Assembly: GCF_003024515.2 (NCBI RefSeq)
Contig: NZ_PYIX02000001.1
Coordinates: forward strand, 1-64,000
Length of the DNA: 64,000 bases
Direction of reading: 5' to 3'
From: Acinetobacter sichuanensis
GTDB taxonomy: Bacteria > Pseudomonadota > Gammaproteobacteria > Pseudomonadales > Moraxellaceae
In this document: piece by piece, positions 1 through 9,050 of the stretch
How positions within the stretch are numbered: the stretch's first letter is position 1
Layout: every line of letters starts with the position of its first letter
Notes under the pieces: model-generated
What the model was told of the DNA's origin: nothing
Databases searched by the model: none
Seen by the model: the letters and a program-made list of their open reading frames with translations, nothing else
Position numbers and translations under genes: made by a program

Positions 1-326
1 TATTTCCTGTTAGTAAGCCATTTTCTGAAAAAGATGGTAAAGCTGTGTATAAAAATATGAAAGATCTTTTCCAGAAGATGGAAAATGATAAGCAATTAAT
101 ACGAAAATTTAGTATTCATGATTTAAGAGCAACATTCGGTTTAAATTTAGTACATCTTCTTCAAAAATATGGTGTACCTGAGTCTCATATCATTGAAGAA
201 GTTAGAGAGAGGATGGGACATAAAGATAGAGAAACAACATATCTTTATTTGAATTATAGTGCGAAAAATAAGCTTTATGAAAGTGTGAAGCAGGAATTTG
301 TCGAGCTTATTTATTGTTTTAATTAA
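1..326 (+). CDS. Tyrosine recombinase/integrase, C-terminal part (5' end outside window)
   Basis: The reading frame is open to the left edge (first full codon at base 3), so only about the last 107 residues are visible. They hold the C-terminal half of a tyrosine-recombinase active site: HDLRATF (the HxxR box), then GHKDRETT (the conserved GH), then YLYLNY, whose tyrosine is the likely nucleophile. These enzymes cut and rejoin DNA through a 3'-phosphotyrosine intermediate. The gene ends 23 bp before the next recombinase and is probably first or early in a recombinase operon. Full length and N-terminal core-binding domain cannot be judged here. Confidence 0.85.
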   Translation, partial: FPVSKPFSEKDGKAVYKNMKDLFQKMENDKQLIRKFSIHDLRATFGLNLVHLLQKYGVPESHIIEEVRERMGHKDRETTYLYLNYSAKNKLYESVKQEFVELIYCFN

Positions 327-349
327 TTGATATTGATAGAAGTGAAACT

Positions 350-2362
350 ATGTTTGAAGAAAGAAATATTGAATTCGTCCATATAGAAAATTTCTATAAG
401 TTTTCAGAAAATGGCTACGATGTGGAAAAATTAGTTTTAATTACAAAACAAGGCAATACAGATAGTTATGTTGATATAGGTTCTCTTTGTTATGCTAAAA
501 GATCTAAATCATGCAAAACAAAACATTATGCAAAAGTTGTTAAAAGTACATTTAATGAAAAGATTGCAAGTGCAATAAAAGAGTTTCTAGATTACAAATG
601 CACTAAGCTAACCGTTGGTTCAGCGAGAGTAATTTTAGGGCGGTTAAAAGTGACACTTGATGAACTGTATTCTATTGGTAGCGAACAGAATATAGAAATA
701 AGTTTTGATGATATTAATCAATGTCACATTATTTATGAGTTTTATACTAAGTTTCTTATTGCAAAGATTAAAAATGAATTTAAGAATCCCAATTTTAAAT
801 CTACAAAAAATATAGCTGCTAAGCAAAAAATATGTGCTGAATTAATATCTTCAACTTGTAACGTTGATTTAGAAGATTTTATAGGTAAGTATATTGATAT
901 TAAAGGATATGATTCTCCGAATAAAGATAAAGAAGTATCAGAAACTGAGGATTACCGTGTATATATAAATAATTGTCAGAAGATATATAAGATCTTTTCT
1001 CAGTTTTCTTTAAATAATAGTAATTTTCCAATTAATTTTAATATTAATGATGATATTTCTGAAGTACCTTCTTTTTTATATATTACAAGCGCTTCTGCTC
1101 TTGTAAAAAAATATTTTTATAATAAGGAAGGTAGGTTTTTAACCCGAATTGAAGCAGTTAAGAATGTTAAAAAGATTGATGATGTAGATGAGTTGAAAAT
1201 TCGTTATAAAGATAAAAATGACGAATTACCCTTTGAAATTAAAAAGAGCTATAACAAGCATTTGAAAATGCTTTTAAATGCTAATAGACATAATAGTAGA
1301 GAGCGGTTAAAGGTTATTAATATAGCTATGTCAAGTATGGCATTATGGATAATAACTGATTCAGGATGTAATTTGTCTGTGATATATGGGCTACAAACTC
1401 AAGATTTGAAAAACTTAAATCCTGATGTACCAAATCAAAAAATATTTTATGTTAAAGAGCGTTCAGGAGGACGAACTATTCCTGTAGGGTTAACTAATAA
1501 AATTGTTCAGCCTTTAAAAGACTTTTTAGCCTTTCGTGAATATGTATTGAATTTAGTTGATGAAAAAGAACGAAAAAAAATAGGGAATTATGTTTTTTTT
1601 ACATTTAAATTAAATGCTAATAAAAATATTAAGGATCTAATAGGCCTTTATAGTGCTAAAGATTTGATTTTATACAAAAATTGGTATAACTCAATTTTTG
1701 GTAAAGGGTCCTATATAAGTCCAAGAGTAGGACGAGGGAGTTATGCCAACATCTACAAGAATTTAGAGGGTGTTAAAAATCATAATCAAGCAATTGATAT
1801 TAGTGCAGAAATATTAGGTCATACCTCTACAGTAGATTTTAAATATTATACTGATGCTACAAAGGAACAAGTACGTTCTCAATTTACTGAATTTTTTGAT
1901 AATGTATATGACCAAATGATTTTTAAGAATCGTACTACTAGGAAAGCTATTCCTGTTATTACTGATATTGAAAGTAGCCCTACGATAGCTGGACATTGTA
2001 ATCATACATCGCCTATTAGAGCTGATGGTTTTAATGAAAATATAGAACAACCAAATTGTTCAAATCCATCCACATGCTTATTTTGCGAAAATTATGTTTT
2101 ACATACAGATGAAATCGATTTACGTAAATTACTTTCTTTAAGAAAAATTACTGAGATGCATTCTGATCTAAACGAGGAAATGCTAATAGTTAAATTTCGT
2201 ATAGATGAAATATTGAAACAGATAGTTAATAAATACGACCACGTAAAAAGTCTTATACATACTATTAAAGATGAAGTTGATGATGGGTATTTTGATGAAA
2301 ACTGGCAAAACATATTAGAGTTATTGATTGATTTAGGGGTGCAGTTTTATGTTGAAGACTAA
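350..2362 (+). CDS. Large tyrosine recombinase/integrase with C-terminal Cys cluster (TnpB-like)
   Basis: The 670-aa protein is much longer than ordinary phage integrases (about 350-400 aa), as in Tn554 TnpB or the large GMT integrases. A catalytic-core-like segment lies around residues 320-510: an early helix followed by KERSGGRTIPV, RVGRGSY, then ILGHTSTVDFKYY with the GH and the putative nucleophile tyrosine. The canonical HxLR box is not obvious, so the core is divergent. Around residues 545-580 there is a Cys/His-rich patch (HC, then NCSNPSTCLFCENY) that could bind zinc, followed by a helical tail. The gene overlaps the next recombinase by 14 bp, indicating translational coupling. Function is inferred from these motifs; precise family membership is not resolved. 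Confidence 0.75.
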   Translation: MFEERNIEFVHIENFYKFSENGYDVEKLVLITKQGNTDSYVDIGSLCYAKRSKSCKTKHYAKVVKSTFNEKIASAIKEFLDYKCTKLTVGSARVILGRLKVTLDELYSIGSEQNIEISFDDINQCHIIYEFYTKFLIAKIKNEFKNPNFKSTKNIAAKQKICAELISSTCNVDLEDFIGKYIDIKGYDSPNKDKEVSETEDYRVYINNCQKIYKIFSQFSLNNSNFPINFNINDDISEVPSFLYITSASALVKKYFYNKEGRFLTRIEAVKNVKKIDDVDELKIRYKDKNDELPFEIKKSYNKHLKMLLNANRHNSRERLKVINIAMSSMALWIITDSGCNLSVIYGLQTQDLKNLNPDVPNQKIFYVKERSGGRTIPVGLTNKIVQPLKDFLAFREYVLNLVDEKERKKIGNYVFFTFKLNANKNIKDLIGLYSAKDLILYKNWYNSIFGKGSYISPRVGRGSYANIYKNLEGVKNHNQAIDISAEILGHTSTVDFKYYTDATKEQVRSQFTEFFDNVYDQMIFKNRTTRKAIPVITDIESSPTIAGHCNHTSPIRADGFNENIEQPNCSNPSTCLFCENYVLHTDEIDLRKLLSLRKITEMHSDLNEEMLIVKFRIDEILKQIVNKYDHVKSLIHTIKDEVDDGYFDENWQNILELLIDLGVQFYVED

Positions 2363-4307
2363 ATTTATAAATTTAGAAAAAATTAAGCTTTCAAATACAT
2401 TACCCAATCAATCTACAATAGTAATTTTTGAAAATGATAAACCTTTGAATTACTTTACTGATGATTGTTGGGATTTTAAAGATTATATTACAAGTTATGC
2501 TCAAGCGACTGTAATCGATTTTAGTAAATCTAATTTGAATGATGAGTCAAAATATTATGTGAAGTTATGTTTATATTATTATATGTACTATTATTCAAAT
2601 AATGTAGCAGGGCTTTCCTTTAATACTATTGAAGGTAAATATTCAGATCTAAGAAGATTAGCAACCTTGTGTGAATCCTTTAAATTGAATTTTTCTAATA
2701 TGAGGGATAATGTTTTTTATTTCAATGCATTAATTGATACATTGGCAACTGATAATAGGATGCTTATCGAAAAGTATATATCTATTTTATCTTTGATCAG
2801 TAAAACTGGTGTATTTTTCAATCTTGAAAATTTTGGGATTTCAAAAAAACAGTTCTCCAAACTTGATAAGATGAAAAAGGTGGCAACTAAAGAGCCTAAT
2901 CAAACTGTATTGATACCTTCAAGAATACTTGCCGATTTTATATATAAATCAACTGAATTTTTTCAATTTTACCATAGTATTCGATCTGAACTTATAGATT
3001 TTATTAATCATGAAAAATTCACTAGTAGACGCCCTAGTAAAGGATTTAGATGCTCTTTTAGCCAACTTTTAATTAAGCTTAATATATCAAATGAGCTTAA
3101 ACTTTATTTTGAAAAATATTCAATTACACAAAGACCTCATTTAATAAGTCATTTTCTTTACATTCAGTCATTGGGAAGTGCATTTATTTCTTGTTTCAGT
3201 GGTATGCGTAAGAATGAGATTACTAATTTACCTTATTATTGTTTAGAAGAAATAACGAATAAGGCAGATGGTAGTAAGACTTTTATTTTAAATAATTTTA
3301 CTTCTAAGCTCACTAAATTAGGAGTAGTATCTGCAATTTGGGTAACTTCAAAGCAAGTAGTTCAAGTAGTTGAAATTCTACAAGATATTGCTAAGCTACA
3401 TAAGTTTTTATTGAGTATAGGATATATTGAAGAAAAAATAATAAATATTCCTCTTGAAGAATACCCTTTATTACCAATTTTTAATCAGCAGAAACACCCT
3501 GTTGGTATAAATCCTTTATATGATTATGCTACTTTATTTACACCTACTTTAGGGAAAAATATTTATAAAATAATTGAACCTATTATAATTGAAAATTCTG
3601 ATCTTGAAGAGTTATTTAATTTCAATATGTTAGTAGATTGGGAGGGTGATTATAACATTCAAATCGGTCATGCATGGAACTTTGCTTATCATCAATTTAG
3701 AAGAAGCCTAGCAGTTTACGCTTCTCGTAGTAATATAGTTAAGCTACCTGCATTAAAAAAACAGTTAAAACACATTAGTTTTAGTATGACTATGTATTAT
3801 GGAAATAATTTTCATAATGCAAAAAACCTAAACTTTCAAAAGGATATAGTTAATCAATATAGAGCAGAAAGTGAGTTATTCCAATTTTCCTCCTTCTCGC
3901 ATAACGTTATTGAAAATGATTCAGTCTTATTTGGTGCAAAAGGAACTTATTTTGAACTACAGAAAAATGCCCCTCACCCACCTAAGTATTTAACTGATCG
4001 TCAGCAAACTCTTAAACATATTAAAGACGGTCGCATTTTTTATAAAAAAACTCCCTTAGGGGGCTGTGGTAAAAGTGATAACTGTAATAAATTGTCTTTT
4101 GCATTTGCTACTGCATGTGTAACTTGTAGCGAAGCAATTTTTGATGACAATTCGTTGGATGCGTTGAATACAGCAAAGGAAAATTATTTAAAACAAATTG
4201 ATAAATTGGATGAAAATTCAATTACATATAAACAGTTTAGAATAGAAATTGATGCTATTGATAGAGTATTAGCGAAAAGAAATGTATTGGAGGATAACAA
4301 TGTCTAA
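2349..4307 (+). CDS. Second large tyrosine recombinase/integrase with C-terminal Cys cluster
   Basis: The 652-aa protein has a better-preserved active site than its upstream partner. FSGMRKNEITNL near residue 285 is the box-I arginine motif, HQFRRSLAVYASRS near 455 matches HxxRR, and LKHISFSMTMYYG near 475-485 carries the late His and tyrosine. Residues 571-600 hold a Cys-rich segment (GGCGKSDNC, then ACVTC) resembling a zinc ribbon, also seen in the preceding protein. The start lies inside the end of the previous gene and the end overlaps the start of the next small gene by 8 bp, so all are one operon. Probable role: co-recombinase needed for excision and integration of this island. Confidence 0.78.
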   Translation: MLKTKFINLEKIKLSNTLPNQSTIVIFENDKPLNYFTDDCWDFKDYITSYAQATVIDFSKSNLNDESKYYVKLCLYYYMYYYSNNVAGLSFNTIEGKYSDLRRLATLCESFKLNFSNMRDNVFYFNALIDTLATDNRMLIEKYISILSLISKTGVFFNLENFGISKKQFSKLDKMKKVATKEPNQTVLIPSRILADFIYKSTEFFQFYHSIRSELIDFINHEKFTSRRPSKGFRCSFSQLLIKLNISNELKLYFEKYSITQRPHLISHFLYIQSLGSAFISCFSGMRKNEITNLPYYCLEEITNKADGSKTFILNNFTSKLTKLGVVSAIWVTSKQVVQVVEILQDIAKLHKFLLSIGYIEEKIINIPLEEYPLLPIFNQQKHPVGINPLYDYATLFTPTLGKNIYKIIEPIIIENSDLEELFNFNMLVDWEGDYNIQIGHAWNFAYHQFRRSLAVYASRSNIVKLPALKKQLKHISFSMTMYYGNNFHNAKNLNFQKDIVNQYRAESELFQFSSFSHNVIENDSVLFGAKGTYFELQKNAPHPPKYLTDRQQTLKHIKDGRIFYKKTPLGGCGKSDNCNKLSFAFATACVTCSEAIFDDNSLDALNTAKENYLKQIDKLDENSITYKQFRIEIDAIDRVLAKRNVLEDNNV

Positions 4308-4704
4308 AATGCGTGAAAACTATGAATTAGCATTAGACCGTTTAATTTTAAATAAGCCTACCCATCCTGAATTAATTAATAAGAAGTACAAGATTAATAA
4401 GGCAACTGTAGCAATTGAAGCTGGTAGAGACCCTAGTTCAATTAGAAATGATAATCCAGAACTTGAAGAGTTAAGAGATAAGATAAAAAAGGCTGAGCTT
4501 GCTAGAAGAATTGCATCAAATTCTCCTGTTCAGAAGGACCTGAAAGCAAGTATTACTATAAAAAATGATAAATACAAAGAATTATGTGCTCTCTATGAAA
4601 TAGCGCTAGGGCAAGTTAATTCATTAATTATTGAAAATAAAAGATTAAAAGATGAGCTTAAATATTATAGGAAAAAGGATAATATATTAGATTTTAAGTA
4701 TTAG
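4300..4704 (+). CDS. Small helical protein of the recombinase operon (TnpC-like)
   Basis: A 134-aa charged, helix-rich protein. The ATG at 4300 is preferred because GGAGG lies about 8 bases upstream; an in-frame ATG at 4282 lies ahead of that site. It overlaps the 3' end of the second large recombinase by 8 bp. The N-terminal half (MSKMRENYELALDRL, then KYKINKATVAIEAGRDPSSIR) looks like a DNA-binding helix bundle. The C-terminal 40 residues look like a coiled coil (long Leu/Ile heptad-like stretch with Lys/Glu). Size, position and character match the TnpC-type accessory protein of Tn554-like elements, which modulates transposition. The homology is judged by eye only. Confidence 0.6.
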   Translation: MSKMRENYELALDRLILNKPTHPELINKKYKINKATVAIEAGRDPSSIRNDNPELEELRDKIKKAELARRIASNSPVQKDLKASITIKNDKYKELCALYEIALGQVNSLIIENKRLKDELKYYRKKDNILDFKY

Positions 4705-4770
4705 TTTGATCCCTAAAAGTTATATCTAATTTCTAAAAATTATATGTGGAATTATTTTAATTTTAAAGTT

Positions 4771-4813
4771 TTTTAGATATTGGCTTTAAGTAAATTTTAG
4801 CCAATATCTAAAA
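4771..4813. terminator. Bidirectional hairpin between convergent genes
   Basis: A perfect 15-bp inverted repeat (TTTTAGATATTGGCT and its complement) with a 13-nt loop lies between the recombinase operon (+) and the convergent 162-aa gene (-). The arms carry A/T runs at both outer ends, as expected of a terminator for both strands. Confidence 0.7.
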
Positions 4814-4889
4814 TATTTCTACATCAGAAATGCGTGGTTAAGTAGATTATTATCAGACTTCTTCTTATTATTGCTGTTATTTTGGAAGA

Positions 4890-5378
4890 TTATGAAATAT
4901 TCTCTAAAATAATATCTATAGCTAGTAATTCTGATTCAAGTTTTAAAAGTTTATACTCTCGTTCATTCATAAATGAAGCAATTTTTTCCTGAATCTTGGG
5001 ATACAGTAATAAATACTTATTAAAAATTTCTAGTTCTGCTTTAATTTTATGTAATTCTGATTTTTTTTGATGATACTCGACTAACAGTTGGTTCTGTAAA
5101 GCATTTTTATCATATGATTGCTCTAATAAACTTAAGAATTTTTTTTGGTCAGCATTCGTACTGTATTTATAAGTACAGCCAGATTTATCAATTTCAAGTA
5201 AGTTTAATTCTTCAAACTCTCGGATGAGATGATAAATTTTTTGGTAGTACTTTTTTGACTTAAATTCAGGTAAATTCTGAATAAATCCTTCATATATATA
5301 CTTAAATTCACTTTTCTCAAAAGTATTTTTAGATAGATATATCAAAATATCCTGTTTGAGACTGTGAGCAACATTCAT
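4890..5378 (-). CDS. Unknown 162-aa helical protein, divergent from XRE regulator
   Basis: I do not recognise this family. The protein is soluble and helical. The N-terminal 80 residues (SLKQDILIYLSKNTF, then KYYQKIYHLIREFEELNLLEID) look like a winged-helix fold in which a beta wing follows the helix pair. Residues 85-162 form a predicted coiled coil rich in Leu, Lys and Glu. It starts 69 bp from the XRE gene on the opposite strand, with a palindrome between them, so the two are probably co-regulated. A DNA-binding or element-maintenance role is an inference from the winged-helix look and position. No catalytic motif is visible. Confidence 0.55.
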   Translation of the reverse strand: MNVAHSLKQDILIYLSKNTFEKSEFKYIYEGFIQNLPEFKSKKYYQKIYHLIREFEELNLLEIDKSGCTYKYSTNADQKKFLSLLEQSYDKNALQNQLLVEYHQKKSELHKIKAELEIFNKYLLLYPKIQEKIASFMNEREYKLLKLESELLAIDIILENIS

Positions 5379-5421
5379 TCTAGAACCAAAGACTTATGAA
5401 ATATCCTATTTTGGGATATTT
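5345..5421. promoter_or_regulatory. Putative XRE operator: AAATATCC half-sites
   Basis: AAATATCC (5399-5406) and its inverse GGATATTT (5414-5421) form a palindrome with a 7-nt spacer in the gap between the divergent genes. A third AAATATCC lies at 5345-5352 at the start of the minus-strand gene. The core TATCC-N7-GGATA is close to the TATCC-N8-GGATA operators known for HipB-type XRE repressors. Binding by the neighbouring XRE protein is inferred. Confidence 0.55.
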
Positions 5422-5447
5422 TGTCTCATAGTTCAATATCTGTTTCT

Positions 5448-5666
5448 ATGAGTTCATTACATGACCCTAGATATCGGGCATTCATCAGAAAGTTAATTGA
5501 ATTACGTGAGTCTAAAGTAATGACTCAGGTACAACTTGCTTCGTCTTTAAAAAAGCCGCAGTCATATGTGGCTAAAGTTGAAAATTTTGATCGCCGACTT
5601 GATATTATTGAATTACAAGACTGGCTCAATGCATTAGATATAGAGATATCTAAATTTTTTAATTAA
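5448..5666 (+). CDS. XRE-family helix-turn-helix regulator
   Basis: The 72-aa protein is almost entirely a Cro/C1-type HTH. RKLIELRESKVMTQVQLASS supplies helices 1-2, KKPQSYVAKVENFDRR the recognition helix, and a closing segment LDIIELQDWLNAL follows. The ATG at 5448 is chosen over an upstream TTG at 5421 because relatives start at the same SLHDPRYRAFI sequence. It probably represses its own promoter and that of the divergent gene through the palindrome at 5399-5421. HTH proteins of this size often control excision or antitoxin-like functions in mobile elements. No toxin of the HipA type lies next to it. Confidence 0.8.
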   Translation: MSSLHDPRYRAFIRKLIELRESKVMTQVQLASSLKKPQSYVAKVENFDRRLDIIELQDWLNALDIEISKFFN

Positions 5667-5983
5667 ATTTTTTCTTTTTCTCATTATTAAAATATAGGTG
5701 TTGATTAGGATTTTGTTAAAAACTCAATTAAAATTTAACGAATTAGAAGATGCTTTTATTAAAGATGATATAGCTGATGATCATGGAATCTTAATGTCTT
5801 AATAAATCATGAACTGCTTGTAAAGAAATTATATTGAAAAATAATTAGATATTAAAAGAAATCTCTTTTATTACTATATTTAAGTATTTAAACGCCATTC
5901 TCTGTCGCATCTTCTTTAATTCCAATAGCTTTTCCAACTAAAATCCAACACAATACTTTCAAAGAAATTTGAGAGTCATCTAC
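5667..5983. other. AT-rich gap between XRE gene and hsdM
   Basis: A 317-bp gap of very low GC. It contains an open frame of about 33 codons from TTG 5701 to TAA 5802 (reading ...NELEDAFIKDDIADDHGILMS). The frame looks coding-like but has no good ribosome site and no family I recognise; it may be a gene remnant. GAGAG just upstream of GTG 5984 is the likely hsdM ribosome-binding site. No clear promoter hexamers are visible. Confidence 0.35.
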
Positions 5984-7465
5984 GTGATTACAGGCGAAAT
6001 TAAAAGCAAAATTGACCAGATTTGGAATGCATTTTGGAGTGGTGGTATTTCTAATCCTTTAGAGGTCATGGAGCAAATGACTTATTTGCTGTTTATCCGC
6101 CGACTTGATGAAATTCAGATTACCAAAGAAAAGAAAGCCAACCGTTTAAAAATAGAAGTTGAGCAACCCATTTTTACACCTGAGCAAGACCATTTACGTT
6201 GGTCAAAGTTTATTACTTTAGGTGATGCAGCAACGCTATATAACACCGTTGCCAATGAAGTTTTCCCATTCATCAAAAACTTAGGTGCAGAAGACGAAAC
6301 CACCTATAGCCATCACATGAAGGATGCTCGTTTTACCATTCCTACACCTGCGCTTTTAACCAAAGTGGTGGATTTGGTTGCCGTTGTGCCAATGGATGAC
6401 AAAGACACCAAAGGCGACATTTACGAATATATGCTCGGTAAAATCGCTTCAGCAGGACAAAACGGTCAGTTCCGTACCCCTCGCCATATCATTAAGATGA
6501 TTGTGGAGCTGATGCAACCTAAACCAACTGATACCATCTGTGACCCTGCCTGTGGAACAGCAGGCTTTTTGGTGGCTGCAAGTGAATATTTAAACGATCA
6601 CTACAGCACTGAGATTTTTGCCAATCCTGAAGCAGCAAAACGCTTTAGTGAAGAAACTTTCTTCGGTTATGACTTTGACAGCACCATGCTTCGTATTGGT
6701 TCGATGAACATGATGCTGCACGGTGTAGAAAACCCAAGTATTGAAAACCGTGATTCTTTAAGTGAAGCGCATTCGCATATTGCTGAAAAATACAGTTTGA
6801 TTTTAGCCAATCCGCCATTTGCAGGAAGTTTGGACAATGAAAGCTGTGCCAAGAATATTCAAGCTGTGGTGAAAACCAAAAAGACTGAATTGTTATTTTT
6901 AGCTTTGTTCTTACGTCTACTTAAAACAGGTGGTCGTGCTGCGGTGATTGTGCCTGATGGTGTGTTATTTGGTTCATCAACTGCGCATAAAGCTTTGCGT
7001 CAAAAGATTGTAGAAGAGCAAAAGCTTGAAGCGATTATCTCGATGCCGTCAGGGGTATTTAAGCCGTATGCAGGCGTTTCAACTGCAATTATGATTTTTA
7101 CCAAAACCATGTCGGGCGGTACGGACAAAGTTTGGTTTTATGATATGCAGGCAGATGGTTATTCGCTGGATGATAAGCGTAATGAGCTTGATGCGTCTAA
7201 GCATGAAAATAATAACATGCCTGACATTATTGCTCGTTTTAAAAACTTGGAAGCGGAAAGTTCTCGTAAAGCCACAGAGCAAAGCTTTATGGTGGATAAA
7301 GCCGATATTGCTGCCAATGGTTATGATCTGTCGATTAACCGTTATAAAGAAGTGGTTTATGAGCAAGTGGAATATGAAGCACCAAGTAAAATTTTGGCGG
7401 ATTTAGAAGAGCTTGAGCAGGATATTTTAAAAGGAATGGCTACGCTTAAGGAGTTGTTAAAATGA
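5984..7465 (+). CDS. hsdM: Type I restriction-modification methyltransferase subunit HsdM
   Basis: The 493-aa protein is the N6-adenine methyltransferase subunit of a type I R-M enzyme. It has the N-terminal helical domain of HsdM (KSKIDQIWNAFWSGG...YLLFIRRLDE), then FRTPRHIIKMIVEL, the AdoMet-binding motif DPACGTAGF near residue 187, and the catalytic NPPF near 276. A GTG start at 5984 is preferred over the TTG at 5969 because the family begins MITGEIKSKIDQ and GAGAG precedes it. It overlaps hsdS by 4 bp. HsdM with HsdS modifies the host recognition site; with HsdR the complex cuts unmodified DNA. Codon and base use are less AT-rich than the recombinase operon. Confidence 0.95.
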   Translation: MITGEIKSKIDQIWNAFWSGGISNPLEVMEQMTYLLFIRRLDEIQITKEKKANRLKIEVEQPIFTPEQDHLRWSKFITLGDAATLYNTVANEVFPFIKNLGAEDETTYSHHMKDARFTIPTPALLTKVVDLVAVVPMDDKDTKGDIYEYMLGKIASAGQNGQFRTPRHIIKMIVELMQPKPTDTICDPACGTAGFLVAASEYLNDHYSTEIFANPEAAKRFSEETFFGYDFDSTMLRIGSMNMMLHGVENPSIENRDSLSEAHSHIAEKYSLILANPPFAGSLDNESCAKNIQAVVKTKKTELLFLALFLRLLKTGGRAAVIVPDGVLFGSSTAHKALRQKIVEEQKLEAIISMPSGVFKPYAGVSTAIMIFTKTMSGGTDKVWFYDMQADGYSLDDKRNELDASKHENNNMPDIIARFKNLEAESSRKATEQSFMVDKADIAANGYDLSINRYKEVVYEQVEYEAPSKILADLEELEQDILKGMATLKELLK

Positions 7466-8649
7466 CAATTCCTGTTAAAAAAATAAGTACATTTTGTAAA
7501 ACAGGTAGTGGTGGTACACCTTCTCGATCAAATAATGCTTTTTTCGAAAATGGTACAATTCCGTGGGTTAAATCAGGTGAATTAAAAAACCGTTATATCA
7601 CCGAGGTTGAAGAATATATAACTGATTTAGCAGTAGAAAAATCATCAGCTAAATTAGTTTCAAAAGGTTCTTTATTAATTGCTATGTATGGTGCAACAGT
7701 TGGAGAGGTTTCTCAGCTTACTTTTGATGCGACAACAAACCAAGCTATTTGTAATATTCAACCTGATGAAAATGTCTGCGATGTTAATTATCTATACAGA
7801 TTTTTAGAAGCATCAAAACCATATCTATTAAGCCGTCGAGTTGGTGGTGGTCAGCCAAATATTTCTCAAGGTGTGATTAAAGACCTAAAAATCCCACTCC
7901 CACCACTTGCAGAACAACGCCGAATTGCCTCTATTTTAGATCAAGCGGATGAGCTACGCCAAAAACGTCAGCAAGCGATTGAAATGTTAGATCAGCTTTT
8001 ACAAGCCACCTTTATTGATATGTTTGGCGATCCTGTCAGTAATCCTAAAGGGTGGAGTTTGGTTAAAGTTGGAGAAGTAGTTGATGAGTTCATTGGTGGA
8101 AAAAATATAGAATGCCCTGATGAAAGTGACTCTGATTATAAAATTCTAAAAGTTAGCGCAGTCACTTCAAAAGTTTATAAACCTAATGAAAGTAAATTTG
8201 CACCTAACACATTTGAGCCTAATCCTTTAGCAATTGTCGAAAAAGGTGATTTACTTTTCAGTCGAGCAAATACAACCGAATTAGTTGCGGCAACAGCATA
8301 CGTTTGGGAAACTCCTGAGAATATTGTTTTGCCTGACAAATTATGGAAATTTTCTATTTCAGATGAATCTAAAGTAAATAAACTTTATTTATGGGATTTA
8401 TTTAAAAACATAGAGTTTAGAAATGAGCTCTCAAAACTATCAAGTGGTACAAGTGGCTCAATGAAGAATATTTCCAAAGGGAAATTGAACGAGTTAAAAA
8501 TGCCATTACCCCCTAAAGAGCTTCAAGATAAATTTGCTGAATTTTCAACAAAACTTTGGGGGCAAATTAAGACTTTTCAGCAATCTTCTGATAGTTTGGA
8601 TTCATTATTTAAATCATTACAAAACCAAGCATTTAACGGCACTTTATAA
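7462..8649 (+). CDS. hsdS: Type I restriction-modification specificity subunit HsdS
   Basis: The 395-aa protein has the two-part HsdS layout. A first target-recognition domain (residues 1-145, with GSGGTPSR and GSLLIAMYGATVGEVS) is followed by the central conserved helix LPPLAEQRRIASILDQADEL. A second recognition domain begins after MFGDPVSNPKGW (residues about 190-350, with GDLLFSRAN), and a distal helix (MPLPPKELQDKF) ends the protein. It determines the bipartite DNA site recognised by both HsdM and HsdR. ATG 7462 overlaps the hsdM stop codon, so the two are translated together. The recognition domains are the part that varies between strains, so the site cannot be predicted by eye. Confidence 0.95.
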   Translation: MTIPVKKISTFCKTGSGGTPSRSNNAFFENGTIPWVKSGELKNRYITEVEEYITDLAVEKSSAKLVSKGSLLIAMYGATVGEVSQLTFDATTNQAICNIQPDENVCDVNYLYRFLEASKPYLLSRRVGGGQPNISQGVIKDLKIPLPPLAEQRRIASILDQADELRQKRQQAIEMLDQLLQATFIDMFGDPVSNPKGWSLVKVGEVVDEFIGGKNIECPDESDSDYKILKVSAVTSKVYKPNESKFAPNTFEPNPLAIVEKGDLLFSRANTTELVAATAYVWETPENIVLPDKLWKFSISDESKVNKLYLWDLFKNIEFRNELSKLSSGTSGSMKNISKGKLNELKMPLPPKELQDKFAEFSTKLWGQIKTFQQSSDSLDSLFKSLQNQAFNGTL

Positions 8650-8852
8650 AATTTAATTTAAAATATGAGGGAAAGTATCATCGTTATATGTGTTACTTTC
8701 TCTATTTATTTGAATTTGATCAAAAAAATAACATACAGCGACTATAATTTTAGTTTCCGCTCAAAAATAAAACGATCTGCTATTTTGAATATTGATACAT
8801 TTATTTTATTGATATCTAATAAGTTATTTACATTATTTGTTTGGGTAATAGT

Positions 8853-9050
8853 ATGATTTACAAAATCAGATCCTCATTAACCAATTTTTTCGGGTGGATA
8901 GCATTTATATCAACAGCTTTGATTATATTATGTGGCTCGATGTTTAGTTACGTTGGTGTAAAAATACAATATGCTTTAATACCTACAGCCGTTATTTCAG
9001 GTCTAATTTGGTGGTTGATTCATCCAAATGAAAATAACAATGAAAACTGA
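8853..9050 (+). CDS. Small membrane protein within the hsd locus
   Basis: A 65-aa protein with two hydrophobic segments (SLTNFFGWIAFISTALIILC and ALIPTAVISGLIWWLI), so a small inner-membrane protein. ATG 8853 is taken rather than the in-frame TTG at 8841. Its 3' end overlaps the start of the NERD helicase gene by 23 bp, suggesting coupling. I do not recognise the family. Its conserved position would need checking; it may be a membrane tether or merely a hitch-hiker in the R-M locus. Confidence 0.55.
   Translation: MIYKIRSSLTNFFGWIAFISTALIILCGSMFSYVGVKIQYALIPTAVISGLIWWLIHPNENNNEN

Noticed and set aside
5448..5666. HipBA-type toxin-antitoxin module
   Set aside because: The operator resembles HipB sites, but no HipA kinase gene is adjacent and the divergent protein lacks kinase motifs.
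8665..8856. Open frame of 63 codons between hsdS and the small membrane protein
   Set aside because: It has no good ribosome site, overlaps the next gene and shows no recognisable fold. A weak GAAAGTA...TACTTTC hairpin in this stretch suits an untranslated spacer better.
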